Shown: positions 24,783 through 32,547, counted from the stretch's first letter. The stretch is DNA of 64,000 nt from Azospirillum canadense (GCF_025961225.1 NZ_JAOQNG010000010.1:920501-984500); one strand, 5' to 3'. Notes: generated by a model from the sequence alone, not told the origin. Made by a program: numbers and translations.

Positions 24783-26390
24783 TTAACGCGTCGTCGCGCG
24801 CGTCCCGCTCAGGTCACTGGTCGTCGTGGATCCCGCCGTCGTCCCCGACGTCGTGCCCGTGCCCCCCAGGGTGGATCCGGTCGTGGTGCCGGAAGACGTC
24901 CCCGCCCCGGCCATGGCGGACGCGCCGGCGGTGGTCGTGCTGCCGGTCCCGGTCAGGCCGCTTCCGGTCCCGCCATGCTGGCGGACGCGCAGGTTGTTCT
25001 GCACGTGACGCACTCCGGAGATCGACTCGACGATGTCCTCGGCCCGCCGTTTCGCCATGCGGTGATCGACGTCGCCGGACAGGGTTGCCTCTCCGTTCGA
25101 CACGGTGACGGTGATGTCCGACGCGTCGATGTAGGGGTCGTCGGTCAGACGGTCGTTGATGTCCTCTCGCACCCGGTCGTCGGACCGGTTGTAGCCACGC
25201 GGGCCACGGCCGTGATGTTGCCCGCCGCGTTGCGCGCGCATCTCGTCCTCGCGACGGCGGCGTTCCGCATCCTCGTCGCCGAACCAGGACGCGATCTCGT
25301 CACCGGCGCGCTCCCAGAAGCCGCGATCCTCGCGGTAATCGCGCCGGCCGCGGTCGCCGCTGTGGCCCCAGTCGCTGCTCCAACGCCGACTCGGGTCGCG
25401 GTCCTCGCCATAGCCATACTCGGAGCCCATGCCCCGGTAGCCGGCGAAGCCCCGGCCCTGGCCGTAGCCTTCCTCGCGATCCGACCAGGAGCGGCCGGAC
25501 GTGCCAATGCCATATTCGCCGCGCCCATAATCGCCACGTCCGTAATCGCTGCGTCCGTAATCCTGGCGGCTCTGGTCCGAACGGCCCCAATCGGAGCGGT
25601 TGCGGTCGGACCAGCGATTTTCCGAAGAGCCGTAATTGGATGGCCCATATTCCGAAGACCGGAAACCCGAAGAACCGGAATCCGACCGGCCCCAGTCGTT
25701 GCGGCTGCCGTAATTGCGGTTCACGCCCGCGCTTCCGATGCCGGAACCGCCCATCCCGGACCCGAACTGGCGGTCTCCAGAGTCGCGCCCCCCAAAATCA
25801 CGCCCTCCAAAATCACGGCCGCCATAGTCGCTTCCCATGCGGTCCTCGCGGGCGTAGCCGGCGCCGCCATAGCCGCCGAAGCTGCTTGATCCTTCCCGGC
25901 CGGCATAGCCGCCGTAATCCCGGCGCTGCTCGCTACGGTTCTGATCGCGGCCCCAATCCTGGTTCCGTCCCCAGTCCTGGTTGCCGCCGGTGTCCTGGCT
26001 GCGATAGGTCTCGCGCCCGCCCTGCCAGTCGGACCGGGACGAGCCGTAATCCGAACGCCCGGTTTCCGAACGCCCGGTTTCCGAACGCCCGTAGCCACTC
26101 CGGCTGTCATCGCGATTGTAGCCGCCCTGGCCCTGGCTGCCTTCGCCGTAGCCACCGCGCATCGATTCGCCGCGATTGTAATCACCACGGCCATAATCGC
26201 CCACATCGTAGGCGCCCCGTCCGTAATCCCCGCGCCCGTAACCTCGGCTTTCGTCGCGGTGGCTTTCGTTGCGGTCTTGGGACCCGGCGCTTCGGCCCTG
26301 CCCGCTCCAGTCGCGGTTTTCACCGCGCAAGCGATCGTCCTCACTCCAGGAGCGGCCCTCGTTCCTCCACCGATTTTCGTTCTGAGCCAT
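24783..26390 (-). CDS. BON-domain protein with long disordered Gly/Tyr/Arg/Asp/Ser-rich region
   Basis: The 535-residue protein begins with about 355 residues of low complexity. Repeats such as 'GYGRGDYGRG', 'GGRDFGGRDFGG' and 'SDYGRGDYGRGEYG' are spaced by Trp and Tyr. A short conserved module follows ('ERAGDEIASWFGDEDAERRR', about 358-382), then one BON domain (about 403-469, 'DDPYIDASDITVTVSNGEAT') and a Thr/Gly/Ser tail of 66 residues. There is no signal peptide, so it is cytosolic. BON domains bind lipids or surfaces and occur in stress proteins. The Tyr/Arg-rich repeats resemble sequences that form condensates in eukaryotic RNA-binding proteins. ATG 26390 is preferred. The EcfG-like promoter at 26459 suggests stress induction. 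Confidence 0.85.
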   Translation of the reverse strand: MAQNENRWRNEGRSWSEDDRLRGENRDWSGQGRSAGSQDRNESHRDESRGYGRGDYGRGAYDVGDYGRGDYNRGESMRGGYGEGSQGQGGYNRDDSRSGYGRSETGRSETGRSDYGSSRSDWQGGRETYRSQDTGGNQDWGRNQDWGRDQNRSEQRRDYGGYAGREGSSSFGGYGGAGYAREDRMGSDYGGRDFGGRDFGGRDSGDRQFGSGMGGSGIGSAGVNRNYGSRNDWGRSDSGSSGFRSSEYGPSNYGSSENRWSDRNRSDWGRSDQSRQDYGRSDYGRGDYGRGEYGIGTSGRSWSDREEGYGQGRGFAGYRGMGSEYGYGEDRDPSRRWSSDWGHSGDRGRRDYREDRGFWERAGDEIASWFGDEDAERRRREDEMRAQRGGQHHGRGPRGYNRSDDRVREDINDRLTDDPYIDASDITVTVSNGEATLSGDVDHRMAKRRAEDIVESISGVRHVQNNLRVRQHGGTGSGLTGTGSTTTAGASAMAGAGTSSGTTTGSTLGGTGTTSGTTAGSTTTSDLSGTRATTR

Positions 26391-26458
26391 GGTGCAAACG
26401 TCCCGTTTGTCGTTTCCCTGCCGTCCCACGGGCCGTCCCGCGAAATCGGCTTCTGGTC

Positions 26459-26484
26459 AACAGGGACCCGCCAAAAGACGTTCC
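26459..26484 (-). promoter_or_regulatory. EcfG-like general stress promoter (GGAAC-17-TGTT)
   Basis: On the minus strand GGAAC (26480-26484) and TGTT (26459-26462) are 17 bases apart, one base off the usual GGAAC-16/17-CGTT. It lies about 70 bases before the BON protein start. Confidence 0.5.
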
Positions 26485-26521
26485 CCCTTCAAAACGGCAC
26501 GCAAATTGCTATGGTAAGACC

Positions 26522-26572
26522 AGTCATCCACGCAGACTTCGGCCCCGGTTCATCGAACCGGGGCCTTTTTTT
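26522..26572 (+). ncRNA. candidate small RNA ending in a Rho-independent terminator
   Basis: The flanking genes are both on the minus strand, yet the spacer holds a perfect plus-strand terminator at 26541-26572: 11-base arms GGCCCCGGTTC/GAACCGGGGCC, a three-base loop and seven T. A weak promoter, TTCAAA (26488-26493) and TATGGT (26510-26515), precedes it. The RNA would be about 50 bases, transcribed away from the BON gene. The terminator is certain; the RNA and its start are inference. Confidence 0.45.
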
Positions 26573-26601
26573 GGGATGTCCGTGGCGGCCCGGGCGGCTG
26601 G

Positions 26602-27078
26602 TCAGGCCACGGCAAGCCAGCGGCGGATGGGGGAGCGGGACAGAGAGGAATTGCTGTAGGCCGGAAGATGGGTCACTTCGGCCCCGACCCAATCCGGCAG
26701 CGGAACGATCTGCTCGGGGTGCGAAAGCTCGATCTCCGCGATGACGAGCCCGGCGTTCTCGCCGCCGAACACATCCACTTCCCAGCAATGGCCGTGATGA
26801 TGGACGAGGTAGCGGGTCTTCTCAATCAGACCGGTGCCGCAGGCGGTGCGCAGCAGGCGCGCGGCATAATGTTCGGGAAGGGTGTATTCCAACTCGTCGC
26901 GGCACAGCCCGCGGCGGCGGCTCTTCATGGTCAGCGTGCCTACTGATCCGGCAAGACGGACGCGGACCGTGTGCTCCCCATCCGACGGCAGATAGCCCTG
27001 CACGATGCGGACACCATCCCGGCAGAGACGACGGATGTCCTTGCGGACCAGAAAGCGTCGTTCAATCTCGATGGCCAT
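26602..27078 (-). CDS. CYTH-domain protein (triphosphate tunnel metalloenzyme family)
   Basis: The 158-residue protein opens 'MAIEIERRFLV', the CYTH motif, with Arg in place of the usual Lys of ExExK. It keeps the tunnel strands: 'HTVRVRLAGSVGTLTMKSR', 'LIEKTRYLV', 'WEVDVFGGENAGLVIAEIEL'. Single-domain bacterial members hydrolyse inorganic triphosphate. ATG 27078 follows aaggcgag. It stands alone; the small RNA candidate lies beyond its 3' end. Confidence 0.88.
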   Translation of the reverse strand: MAIEIERRFLVRKDIRRLCRDGVRIVQGYLPSDGEHTVRVRLAGSVGTLTMKSRRRGLCRDELEYTLPEHYAARLLRTACGTGLIEKTRYLVHHHGHCWEVDVFGGENAGLVIAEIELSHPEQIVPLPDWVGAEVTHLPAYSNSSLSRSPIRRWLAVA

Positions 27079-27275
27079 GACACTCGCCTTTCGGCATAGC
27101 TGAGACGCGGGATCATAGGTCAACCGGCCAGAGACGACAAGGTCGCAAGCCGGGCATGACTCAATCGCCAGCCATGCGGTATTACCATTTCGTCACAGGC
27201 CCCGCAAGCGCACCCATGGCCGTGGGCTTGGCTCCGGAGTGGGAGTGGATGGCCGTTTTCGGGTAGAGTAATCCC

Positions 27276-27491
27276 ATGTCCCGTGATCCCACCCCATGGC
27301 TGATCCTGTTCGCGCTATACGGCGCGCCCCTCCTGCACATCCTGCTGTCGCCACGCGGCGGGTCCTGGCGCCCGCCTCCCGGGTCGCGTTGTCCCTTCGG
27401 GCCGCGCGTGGGATGGCTGGTGATGGTGCTGATCCTGGGGCCGATCGGCTGGCTGATGTTCGTCTTGCGCCGCACGCCGCGCCGGAGCTGA
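27276..27491 (+). CDS. small two-helix membrane protein
   Basis: The 71-residue protein has two clear hydrophobic segments ('WLILFALYGAPLLHILL' and 'WLVMVLILGPIGWLMFVL') around a Pro/Arg/Gly-rich loop. A basic tail follows. Codon use is typical for the genome. I know no named family; the second helix resembles the phospholipase D N-terminal membrane motif (GP-x-GW). There is little ribosome-site evidence. A large hairpin starts ten bases after the stop. Confidence 0.55.
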   Translation: MSRDPTPWLILFALYGAPLLHILLSPRGGSWRPPPGSRCPFGPRVGWLVMVLILGPIGWLMFVLRRTPRRS

Positions 27492-27497
27492 GAACAC

Positions 27498-27563
27498 AAA
27501 AGGCGGACCGCACCGGAGGCGCCGTTCCATCGACCTGAAACGGAGCCTCCGGTGCGTTCCGCC
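27498..27563 (-). terminator. large hairpin terminator, 25-base arms
   Basis: Arms 27502-27526 and 27539-27563 pair at 23 of 25 positions. On the minus strand TTTTG follows, so it can end transcripts of the small membrane genes at 27600 and 27792. On the plus strand it may protect the 3' end of the gene at 27276. Confidence 0.7.
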
Positions 27564-27599
27564 GGACACGTCCGGTGCCGGAACTGTCCTGGGCCGTCC

Positions 27600-27677
27600 T
27601 TACCGAAGGCCGAGGAAGGACAGGATCAGCAGAACGACGACGACAACGCCGATGATGTAGAAGATATTGGCCGGCAT
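27600..27677 (-). CDS. 25-residue single-helix membrane peptide
   Basis: The frame starts at ATG 27677, nine bases after a perfect GGAGGAG ribosome site, and encodes MPANIFYIIGVVVVVLLILS plus FLGLR. It is one transmembrane helix with a basic end. Similar tiny proteins occur next to DUF3309 genes in alphaproteobacteria, as here. Its size puts it below common gene-calling limits. The EcfG-like promoter upstream and the terminator downstream support expression. Confidence 0.75.
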   Translation of the reverse strand: MPANIFYIIGVVVVVLLILSFLGLR

Positions 27678-27749
27678 CCTTTGGTTCTCCTCCGTTGATG
27701 GCCCCGTCGGTGGGGCGGACCTTGCCGATCCCGTCGGCATCGCACCGGA

Positions 27750-27775
27750 AACCGTGCGGCGCCGCTCAAGGTTCC
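27750..27775 (-). promoter_or_regulatory. possible EcfG-like promoter (GGAAC-17-GGTT)
   Basis: On the minus strand GGAAC (27771-27775) and GGTT (27750-27753) are 17 bases apart, upstream of the 25-residue gene. GGTT differs from the consensus CGTT at one base. Confidence 0.35.
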
Positions 27776-27791
27776 GGCCTGTTTTTCGCGG

Positions 27792-27950
27792 TTAAATCCG
27801 TCCCATCAACAGCAGGACGATCAGGATGAGCAGCACCACACCGACAATGCCGCTCGGCCCATACCCCCAGGAACGGCTGTAGGGCCAAGCCGGCACCGCG
27901 CCCAAAAGCACCAGAATCAGAATGATCAGCAAGATGGTGCCAACGGTCAT
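27792..27950 (-). CDS. DUF3309 small membrane protein
   Basis: The 52-residue protein is the DUF3309 family: two short hydrophobic helices around 'PAWPYSRSWGYGPSG', ending 'LLLMGRI'. Members are very common in alphaproteobacteria, usually in many copies and stress-induced; function is unknown. ATG 27950 follows ggagga. An exact EcfG promoter match (27986) lies upstream, and the 25-residue gene follows at 115 bases. Confidence 0.9.
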   Translation of the reverse strand: MTVGTILLIILILVLLGAVPAWPYSRSWGYGPSGIVGVVLLILIVLLLMGRI

Positions 27951-28254
27951 GGCATCCTCCGAAGTGACGAACATTCGCACAGCAGAACGCGAACTCGACA
28001 GTTTTGTTCCTCTCCACTGCGTGTGCTTCCGGGCGACCCGTGAAAATTGGGCGAGCAAGAACATGCCTTTCGGATTAACGGGCTGGTTGCTCGCGGAGCG
28101 CTTGCGGCTTCGAATCAGCTCACCCTTCGGTGGCATCGGCCGAAAGGGTACAAAGGAGGGAAATTTGCGACATAAGGCATAGGCAATAAGTCATTAACCA
28201 ACTTCGCGGAATGTCGGCTCAAATTTTATCCAACAGCGCTCCGCGAGACCGACC
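27951..28254. other. divergent spacer between DUF3309 and ABC transporter genes
   Basis: The 304 bases hold the EcfG promoter at 27986-28010. The right half, toward the ABC gene, is AT-richer and includes 'aaattttatcc' but no clear promoter pair, ORF or hairpin. Confidence 0.55.
27986..28010 (-). promoter_or_regulatory. EcfG general stress promoter (GGAAC-16-CGTT)
   Basis: On the minus strand GGAAC (28006-28010), a 16-base spacer and CGTT (27986-27989) match the alphaproteobacterial EcfG consensus exactly. It is 36 bases before the DUF3309 start codon. Confidence 0.75.
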
Positions 28255-30024
28255 ATGGCTGCCACGCCGTCTTCAGCCGGACTGTTCTCCCTCTACACCC
28301 GCGTTTTTCGTGAAGCCAATCGCTTCCAGCCCCAGCTGGCGGGCCTGCTTCTGCTGGGCGTGCTCGGCACGCCGCTCGGGCTGCTGATGCCCTTGCCGGT
28401 CACCATCGCGGTGGACACGGTCATCGGCGGCAAGCCCCTGCCCGGCCCGGTGGCCGGTGCGGTGCCGGAGTGGCTGCAGGGGAATCCGATCGTCCTGGCG
28501 GTCGGGCTGGTGGTGATCGCGGCGCTGCTGACGCAGTTGCACGGGTTGGCCGACCGCATGCTGCGGGATTGGACCGGCCAGCGCATGGTCGCCGATTTCC
28601 GCGCCAAGCTGTTCCTGCACGCCCAGCGCCTCGCGCTCGTCCGGCACGACAGCAAGGGCATCTCCGACGCGCTGAACCGGATCGAGGACGACGCCAGCGC
28701 CATCCAATGGCAGATCAGCCACGTGCTGCTGCCCTTCGTCACGTCCGCCGCCTATTTCGCCGGCATGGTCTGGGTGACGGCGCTGATCAACGCGAAGCTG
28801 GCGATCGTCGCACTGGCTGTGTCCCCCTTGTTCGCCCTGCTGACCGCCCTGTCGCACCACCGGCTGCGTAGCCGCTGGGATGCCGTCTGCGAAAAGGACA
28901 GCGCGGCCAAGTCCGTGCTGCACGAGACACTGTCGGCCCTGCGCGTGGTCCGCGCCTTCGGCCAGGAGGAGCGGGAGGTCGCGCGCTTCGCCCAGCGCAC
29001 CGACGACCTGATCCGCAGCTTCATGCGCGCCGCGCTGGCGGAAAGCGGCCTGGGCTTCCTGGTGTCGATCCTGCTGGCCTCCGGAACGGCAGCGGTCCTG
29101 TGGATTGGCGTCACCGACGTGCAAGCCGGAGCCCTGACGGTGGGCGAACTTCTCCTGGCGCTCTCCTACCTCGCCCAGCTCTACCAACCGCTCCAGAACA
29201 TGGGCCACCAAGTCGCCGCCCAGCAGAAGCTGATGGCGAACCTCCGCCGCGCCTTCTCCCTGCTGGACGAGACGACCGACCCGGCGGAGCGCCCGCAGGC
29301 CAAGCCGATGCTGCGCGCCCGGGGCGACGTCGCCTTCTCCAACGTGTCTTTCGACCACGGCACCGGGCGTCCCATCGTGCAGGGCATGACCTTCGCCATC
29401 CCCGCCGGCAGCCGCGTCGGCATCGTGGGCAAGTCGGGCGCCGGCAAGTCCTCCCTGGTCGGGCTGCTGACCCGCCTCTACGACCCGCAGGCCGGCGCGG
29501 TCTATCTGGACGGCGAGGATCTGCGCGACCTGCGGCTCGCCGACCTGCGCCGCCAGTTCGCCATCGTCGGCCAGGACACCATCCTGTTTTCCACCACCGT
29601 GGCCGCGAACATCGCCTACGGCCGCCCCGACGCAACGATGAACGAGATCGTCGCCGCGGCGAAGGCCGCCGACGCCCATGACTTCATCATGCGTCTGCCC
29701 GCCGGCTACGACACGCCGGTGGGGGAGCGCGGCATGCGCTTTTCTGGCGGCGAGCGCCAGCGCATTGCGCTCGCCCGCGCCTTCCTGTGCGACGCGCCGA
29801 TCCTGATCTTGGACGAGCCGACCAGCGCCGTGGACCTGCGCACGGAGCAGGCGATCATGGACGGGGTTGAGCGGCTGATGGACGGCCGGACCACCTTCAT
29901 GATCACGCACCGCCTCGCCACGCTGCGCGATTGCGACATGCTGATCGAGATGGAGGCCGGGCGCATCACCAACATCACCACCGACGTGCGCCGTTGGGTT
30001 TCCGGAATGACCTTGGCCGCGTAA
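28255..30024 (+). CDS. ABC exporter half-transporter (fused permease and ATPase)
   Basis: The 589-residue protein has about six membrane helices (up to residue 320) and a C-terminal ATPase. The ATPase shows Walker A 'GIVGKSGAGKSSLVGL', Q-loop 'AIVGQDTILFS', signature 'MRFSGGERQRIALARAF', Walker B 'ILILDEPTSAVD' and 'MITHRLATL'. It should work as a homodimer exporting a lipid, peptide or glycan; the substrate is not evident. The ATG has a weak ribosome site. The secreted unknown at 30129 follows on the same strand. Confidence 0.93.
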   Translation: MAATPSSAGLFSLYTRVFREANRFQPQLAGLLLLGVLGTPLGLLMPLPVTIAVDTVIGGKPLPGPVAGAVPEWLQGNPIVLAVGLVVIAALLTQLHGLADRMLRDWTGQRMVADFRAKLFLHAQRLALVRHDSKGISDALNRIEDDASAIQWQISHVLLPFVTSAAYFAGMVWVTALINAKLAIVALAVSPLFALLTALSHHRLRSRWDAVCEKDSAAKSVLHETLSALRVVRAFGQEEREVARFAQRTDDLIRSFMRAALAESGLGFLVSILLASGTAAVLWIGVTDVQAGALTVGELLLALSYLAQLYQPLQNMGHQVAAQQKLMANLRRAFSLLDETTDPAERPQAKPMLRARGDVAFSNVSFDHGTGRPIVQGMTFAIPAGSRVGIVGKSGAGKSSLVGLLTRLYDPQAGAVYLDGEDLRDLRLADLRRQFAIVGQDTILFSTTVAANIAYGRPDATMNEIVAAAKAADAHDFIMRLPAGYDTPVGERGMRFSGGERQRIALARAFLCDAPILILDEPTSAVDLRTEQAIMDGVERLMDGRTTFMITHRLATLRDCDMLIEMEAGRITNITTDVRRWVSGMTLAA

Positions 30025-30128
30025 GGACGAATTGTCGGAAATTGTGATTTCGTTAACCAAGATGAAAGCCCGTTTCCGCTAACGTCCGCCCCTTCACGCA
30101 GGGCGTCTTGCCGAAGGGAGTCGCGCGG

Positions 30129-30824
30129 ATGGCACGCTGGATGGGCTTTCCTCTTCTGGGATTGGGGCTGTTGATCGGGCTGTCCGCCCCGGCACTGGCC
30201 GAAACGGCGGTACCTGCCTCGACGGCCCCGCCATCGGCCCTTCCCGTCGCCTGCGCGGGCGACGGATCCGCGCGGCGCTGCACCGCCTCGGCGGTCGAGG
30301 ACTTCGCGAACAACCGCGGCGGCCAGAGCGAACTCAGCCTCAACGCCGTCCGCGACGGGACCTGCACCACCCTCCACATCGTCTTCGACGGCCCCATCGC
30401 GCTCGACCAGCCGGTGACGCTGACCGTTGACGGCGCGCCGCCGCAGCGCTTCTACACGCCCGGCGCCCTTAGCGAACTGGCCCGTGCGCTCGACGATGGG
30501 AAACTCCCCGACGACGCGCCGCCGGAGTTCACGAGCTTTCTCCAGCAGGTGACCAGCGGTCGCGTGAAGGACTCCGACGCGGGTCCGGAGATGCTGACCC
30601 GCTTCGCCGCGGTCAAGGAGGCCCGCCGCGTGGGCCTGACCTGCGGGCCGATGGAACGCCTGCTGCCGCTGCTGCGGACCGGCCACACGGCACGGCTGGA
30701 ATTCCAGGTCGCCAACGGAACGGAGCAAAAAGTCTATCACTGGGTGCGGCTGGACAGCCGGGTGGTGACGTTGCGCGTCGATGACCTGCTGGCGTCGCTC
30801 GACCGGGCGATGCCTGGTTCCTGA
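30129..30824 (+). CDS. secreted/periplasmic protein of unknown function
   Basis: The 231-residue product has a clear signal peptide ('MARWMGFPLLGLGLLIGLSAPALA', shown in part; cleavage after Ala-24). The mature part has four Cys in two pairs ('CAGDGSARRC', then single ones in 'GTCTTL' and 'GLTCGP'), possibly two disulfides. A 'RFYTPGALSELARAL' block follows a short beta-rich stretch. I recognise no family. ATG 30129 follows aagggag. It may belong to the ABC transporter upstream, 105 bases away. Confidence 0.78.
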   Translation: MARWMGFPLLGLGLLIGLSAPALAETAVPASTAPPSALPVACAGDGSARRCTASAVEDFANNRGGQSELSLNAVRDGTCTTLHIVFDGPIALDQPVTLTVDGAPPQRFYTPGALSELARALDDGKLPDDAPPEFTSFLQQVTSGRVKDSDAGPEMLTRFAAVKEARRVGLTCGPMERLLPLLRTGHTARLEFQVANGTEQKVYHWVRLDSRVVTLRVDDLLASLDRAMPGS

Positions 30825-30907
30825 TTGGAGCCCATAAGCGGCCTCGCGAACGGACGGGGTCGCGATTCCGGCTTACCCGGAAGAGCGGATTGACATATCC
30901 TCGTATT

Positions 30908-30930
30908 CGCGACGGAAGTAAGCCGTCGCG
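30908..30930. repeat. perfect inverted repeat CGCGACGG / CCGTCGCG
   Basis: Eight-base arms with a seven-base loop lie just after a TTGACA hexamer (30890-30895), in the leader of the phosphatase gene. It may be a regulator site or an mRNA hairpin. Confidence 0.45.
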
Positions 30931-31014
30931 GAGGGATGGAGCGTGCCTGTCCGCATCCCCACCATAAGAACCGGCAAGATTTCGTTGGATCATAACGCAG
31001 GAGGAGTGCGTCGC

Positions 31015-31779
31015 GTGTTCGCCTTTGCGCGCAAACTGTGGTCGGACCCGGAACCCGTCGTGGCCGCGGTGCCGCGCGGTGTGCGTGTCTACGCGGTCGG
31101 CGACGTTCATGGCCGGTTCGATCTGCTGGAGCAGCTTCTGGGGCAGATCGAGCGCGACGCGGAAGCCGCGGCCGACCTCGTCAAATACGTTGTCTTCCTG
31201 GGCGACTATGTGGATCGCGGTCCGCAGTCGCGGCTGGTGATCGAGCGCTTGGCGGGCCCGCCCCTGCCCGGCTTCGGCGCCATTCACCTGCGCGGCAACC
31301 ACGAGGCCGCGATGCTGGACTTCCTGGCGGACGTCCAGGTCGGCGGCGCCTGGATCGCCTACGGCGGCAACGCCACCATGGCCAGCTACGGCGTCGTCCC
31401 ACCCGCCGAAGACGCCCCGCCGGAATTTTTGGAGGAGGCGCGTCAGCAGCTCCTCGCCGCACTGCCCGACCATCACCTCGCCTTTCTGAAGCGCCTGCGG
31501 AATTGCATCGCCATCGGCGACTATCTGTTCGTGCACGCGGGCATCAAGCCCGGCGTTCCTCTCGACCGCCAGACCGAATCGGACCTTCTGTGGATCCGGC
31601 GGGAGTTTCTGCACTCGACCGCCGACCATGGCAAGGTCGTGGTGCACGGCCACACCATCGCGGAGCAGCCGGAGGTGCGGTCGAACCGGATCGGGATCGA
31701 CACCGGCGCCTTCGCCACCAACCGGCTCACCGCCCTCGTCCTAGAAGGCACCGAGCGGCGCTTCCTCTGCACGGTGTAA
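31015..31779 (+). CDS. PP1-type metallophosphoesterase (serine/threonine phosphatase-like)
   Basis: The 254-residue enzyme has all metal-binding motifs of the family: 'VGDVHGRFDLL', 'LGDYVDRGP', 'LRGNHEAAM', 'FVHAGIKPG' and 'VVHGHTIAE'. Such bacterial phosphatases remove phosphate from proteins or small molecules. GTG 31015 is chosen because AGGAGGAG is correctly spaced and relatives begin 'FAFxRKL'. A GTG at 30943 also has a ribosome site and would add 24 residues. It is a single gene facing the unknown at 31786. Confidence 0.9.
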   Translation: MFAFARKLWSDPEPVVAAVPRGVRVYAVGDVHGRFDLLEQLLGQIERDAEAAADLVKYVVFLGDYVDRGPQSRLVIERLAGPPLPGFGAIHLRGNHEAAMLDFLADVQVGGAWIAYGGNATMASYGVVPPAEDAPPEFLEEARQQLLAALPDHHLAFLKRLRNCIAIGDYLFVHAGIKPGVPLDRQTESDLLWIRREFLHSTADHGKVVVHGHTIAEQPEVRSNRIGIDTGAFATNRLTALVLEGTERRFLCTV

Positions 31780-31785
31780 AAAGGG

Positions 31786-32232
31786 TCAGCCGAAACTGGA
31801 GGTCGGCGCCTCGGGCGCGGTCTGTGTCAGCAGCGTGGTCAGCCAGCGGAAGTCGTTGGACGCGCCGCCGGACTGCAAGGCGCTCTGCACCACCTGCATG
31901 GCCTCGTCCGCGTTGGACATCCGCGGGTCCGGCGTTTGGGCGTTCGCGTCCGACCCATCGTCGGCGGTGCTTTGGGCGAAGACGCTCACCGCGCCGATGC
32001 CAAGCCGATGCTGGACCGTGGACGACGTTCCGGTCGCCGCGGCCGCGACGTCTCCCAGCTCTGTCCCGCTGCCGCTCGAATCGCCGACACCGTTCAACTG
32101 CTCCAGCATCGCCGCGAATTGGCCGGCGAGTTCCCCCGCCTTCCGGGGCGCGCCCGTGCCTTTGCGCTCCAGAAGCTCTTCGGCCCGGATGCGCATCTGC
32201 TGGGAAGCATCGGCGTTTGCCAAGATCGACAT
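31786..32232 (-). CDS. hypothetical protein, 148 residues
   Basis: I do not recognise this gene. It begins 'MSILANADASQQMRIRAEEL', is soluble, low in aromatic residues and rich in Ala, Ser, Gly and Thr. A helical start is followed by a flexible middle. 'DEAMQVVQSALQSGGASNDF' near the end looks helical. The composition recalls small secretion- or flagellum-associated proteins, but no motif supports that. ATG 32232 has only an imperfect ribosome site. It ends seven bases after the phosphatase stop, on the opposite strand. Confidence 0.55.
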   Translation of the reverse strand: MSILANADASQQMRIRAEELLERKGTGAPRKAGELAGQFAAMLEQLNGVGDSSGSGTELGDVAAAATGTSSTVQHRLGIGAVSVFAQSTADDGSDANAQTPDPRMSNADEAMQVVQSALQSGGASNDFRWLTTLLTQTAPEAPTSSFG

Positions 32233-32421
32233 GGGACGGGAACCCTTGGAGCGTTCGGCAATCCTGGAAGGGTCAAGCAAACGCCGCGCCACCAACGCGC
32301 CGTGGAAAAACGGGGACTTCCCGGCGGGAGGCCGCCGTTACCCGGCAAAAATTGCCCTACGCCCCGGCAAAAACGGACCGGCGCGCAGGGAAAATTTTGA
32401 CGGGTGTGGGGTGGTGCTTCT

Positions 32422-32466
32422 CATACGGCCGGCGCATGAACAGTTCCATGATCGGCCGGCCGTATG
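32422..32466. repeat. inverted repeat CATACGGCCGG / CCGGCCGTATG
   Basis: Perfect 11-base arms around a 23-base centre. It is the first of three adjacent hairpins downstream of yajQ. Confidence 0.75.
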
Positions 32467-32475
32467 CCCCTTTCG

Positions 32476-32494
32476 CACATGGCTGCGCCATGTG
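32476..32494. repeat. inverted repeat CACATGGC-tgc-GCCATGTG
   Basis: Perfect eight-base arms with a three-base loop, the second of the three hairpins. Confidence 0.75.
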
Positions 32495-32508
32495 TTGTCG
32501 GGTTTGAA

Positions 32509-32545
32509 CCGAAGGCGTTTGATGGAAGCCATCAAACGCCTTCGG
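32509..32545 (-). terminator. 17-base perfect hairpin directly after yajQ
   Basis: CCGAAGGCGTTTGATGG, a three-base loop and its exact complement begin two bases past the yajQ stop codon. There is no T tract, so it may stop RNA decay or act with Rho rather than terminate alone. Confidence 0.6.
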
Positions 32546-32547
32546 CA

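Larger units (their letters stand above)
32233..32547. other. structured intergenic region
   Basis: The 315 bases between the hypothetical gene and yajQ contain no credible gene. They hold two copies of CCGGCAAAAA (32342, 32364) and three successive inverted repeats, listed separately. Confidence 0.7.

Noticed and set aside
30890-30895. perfect TTGACA before the phosphatase gene as a promoter
   Set aside because: No acceptable -10 lies 16-18 bases downstream.
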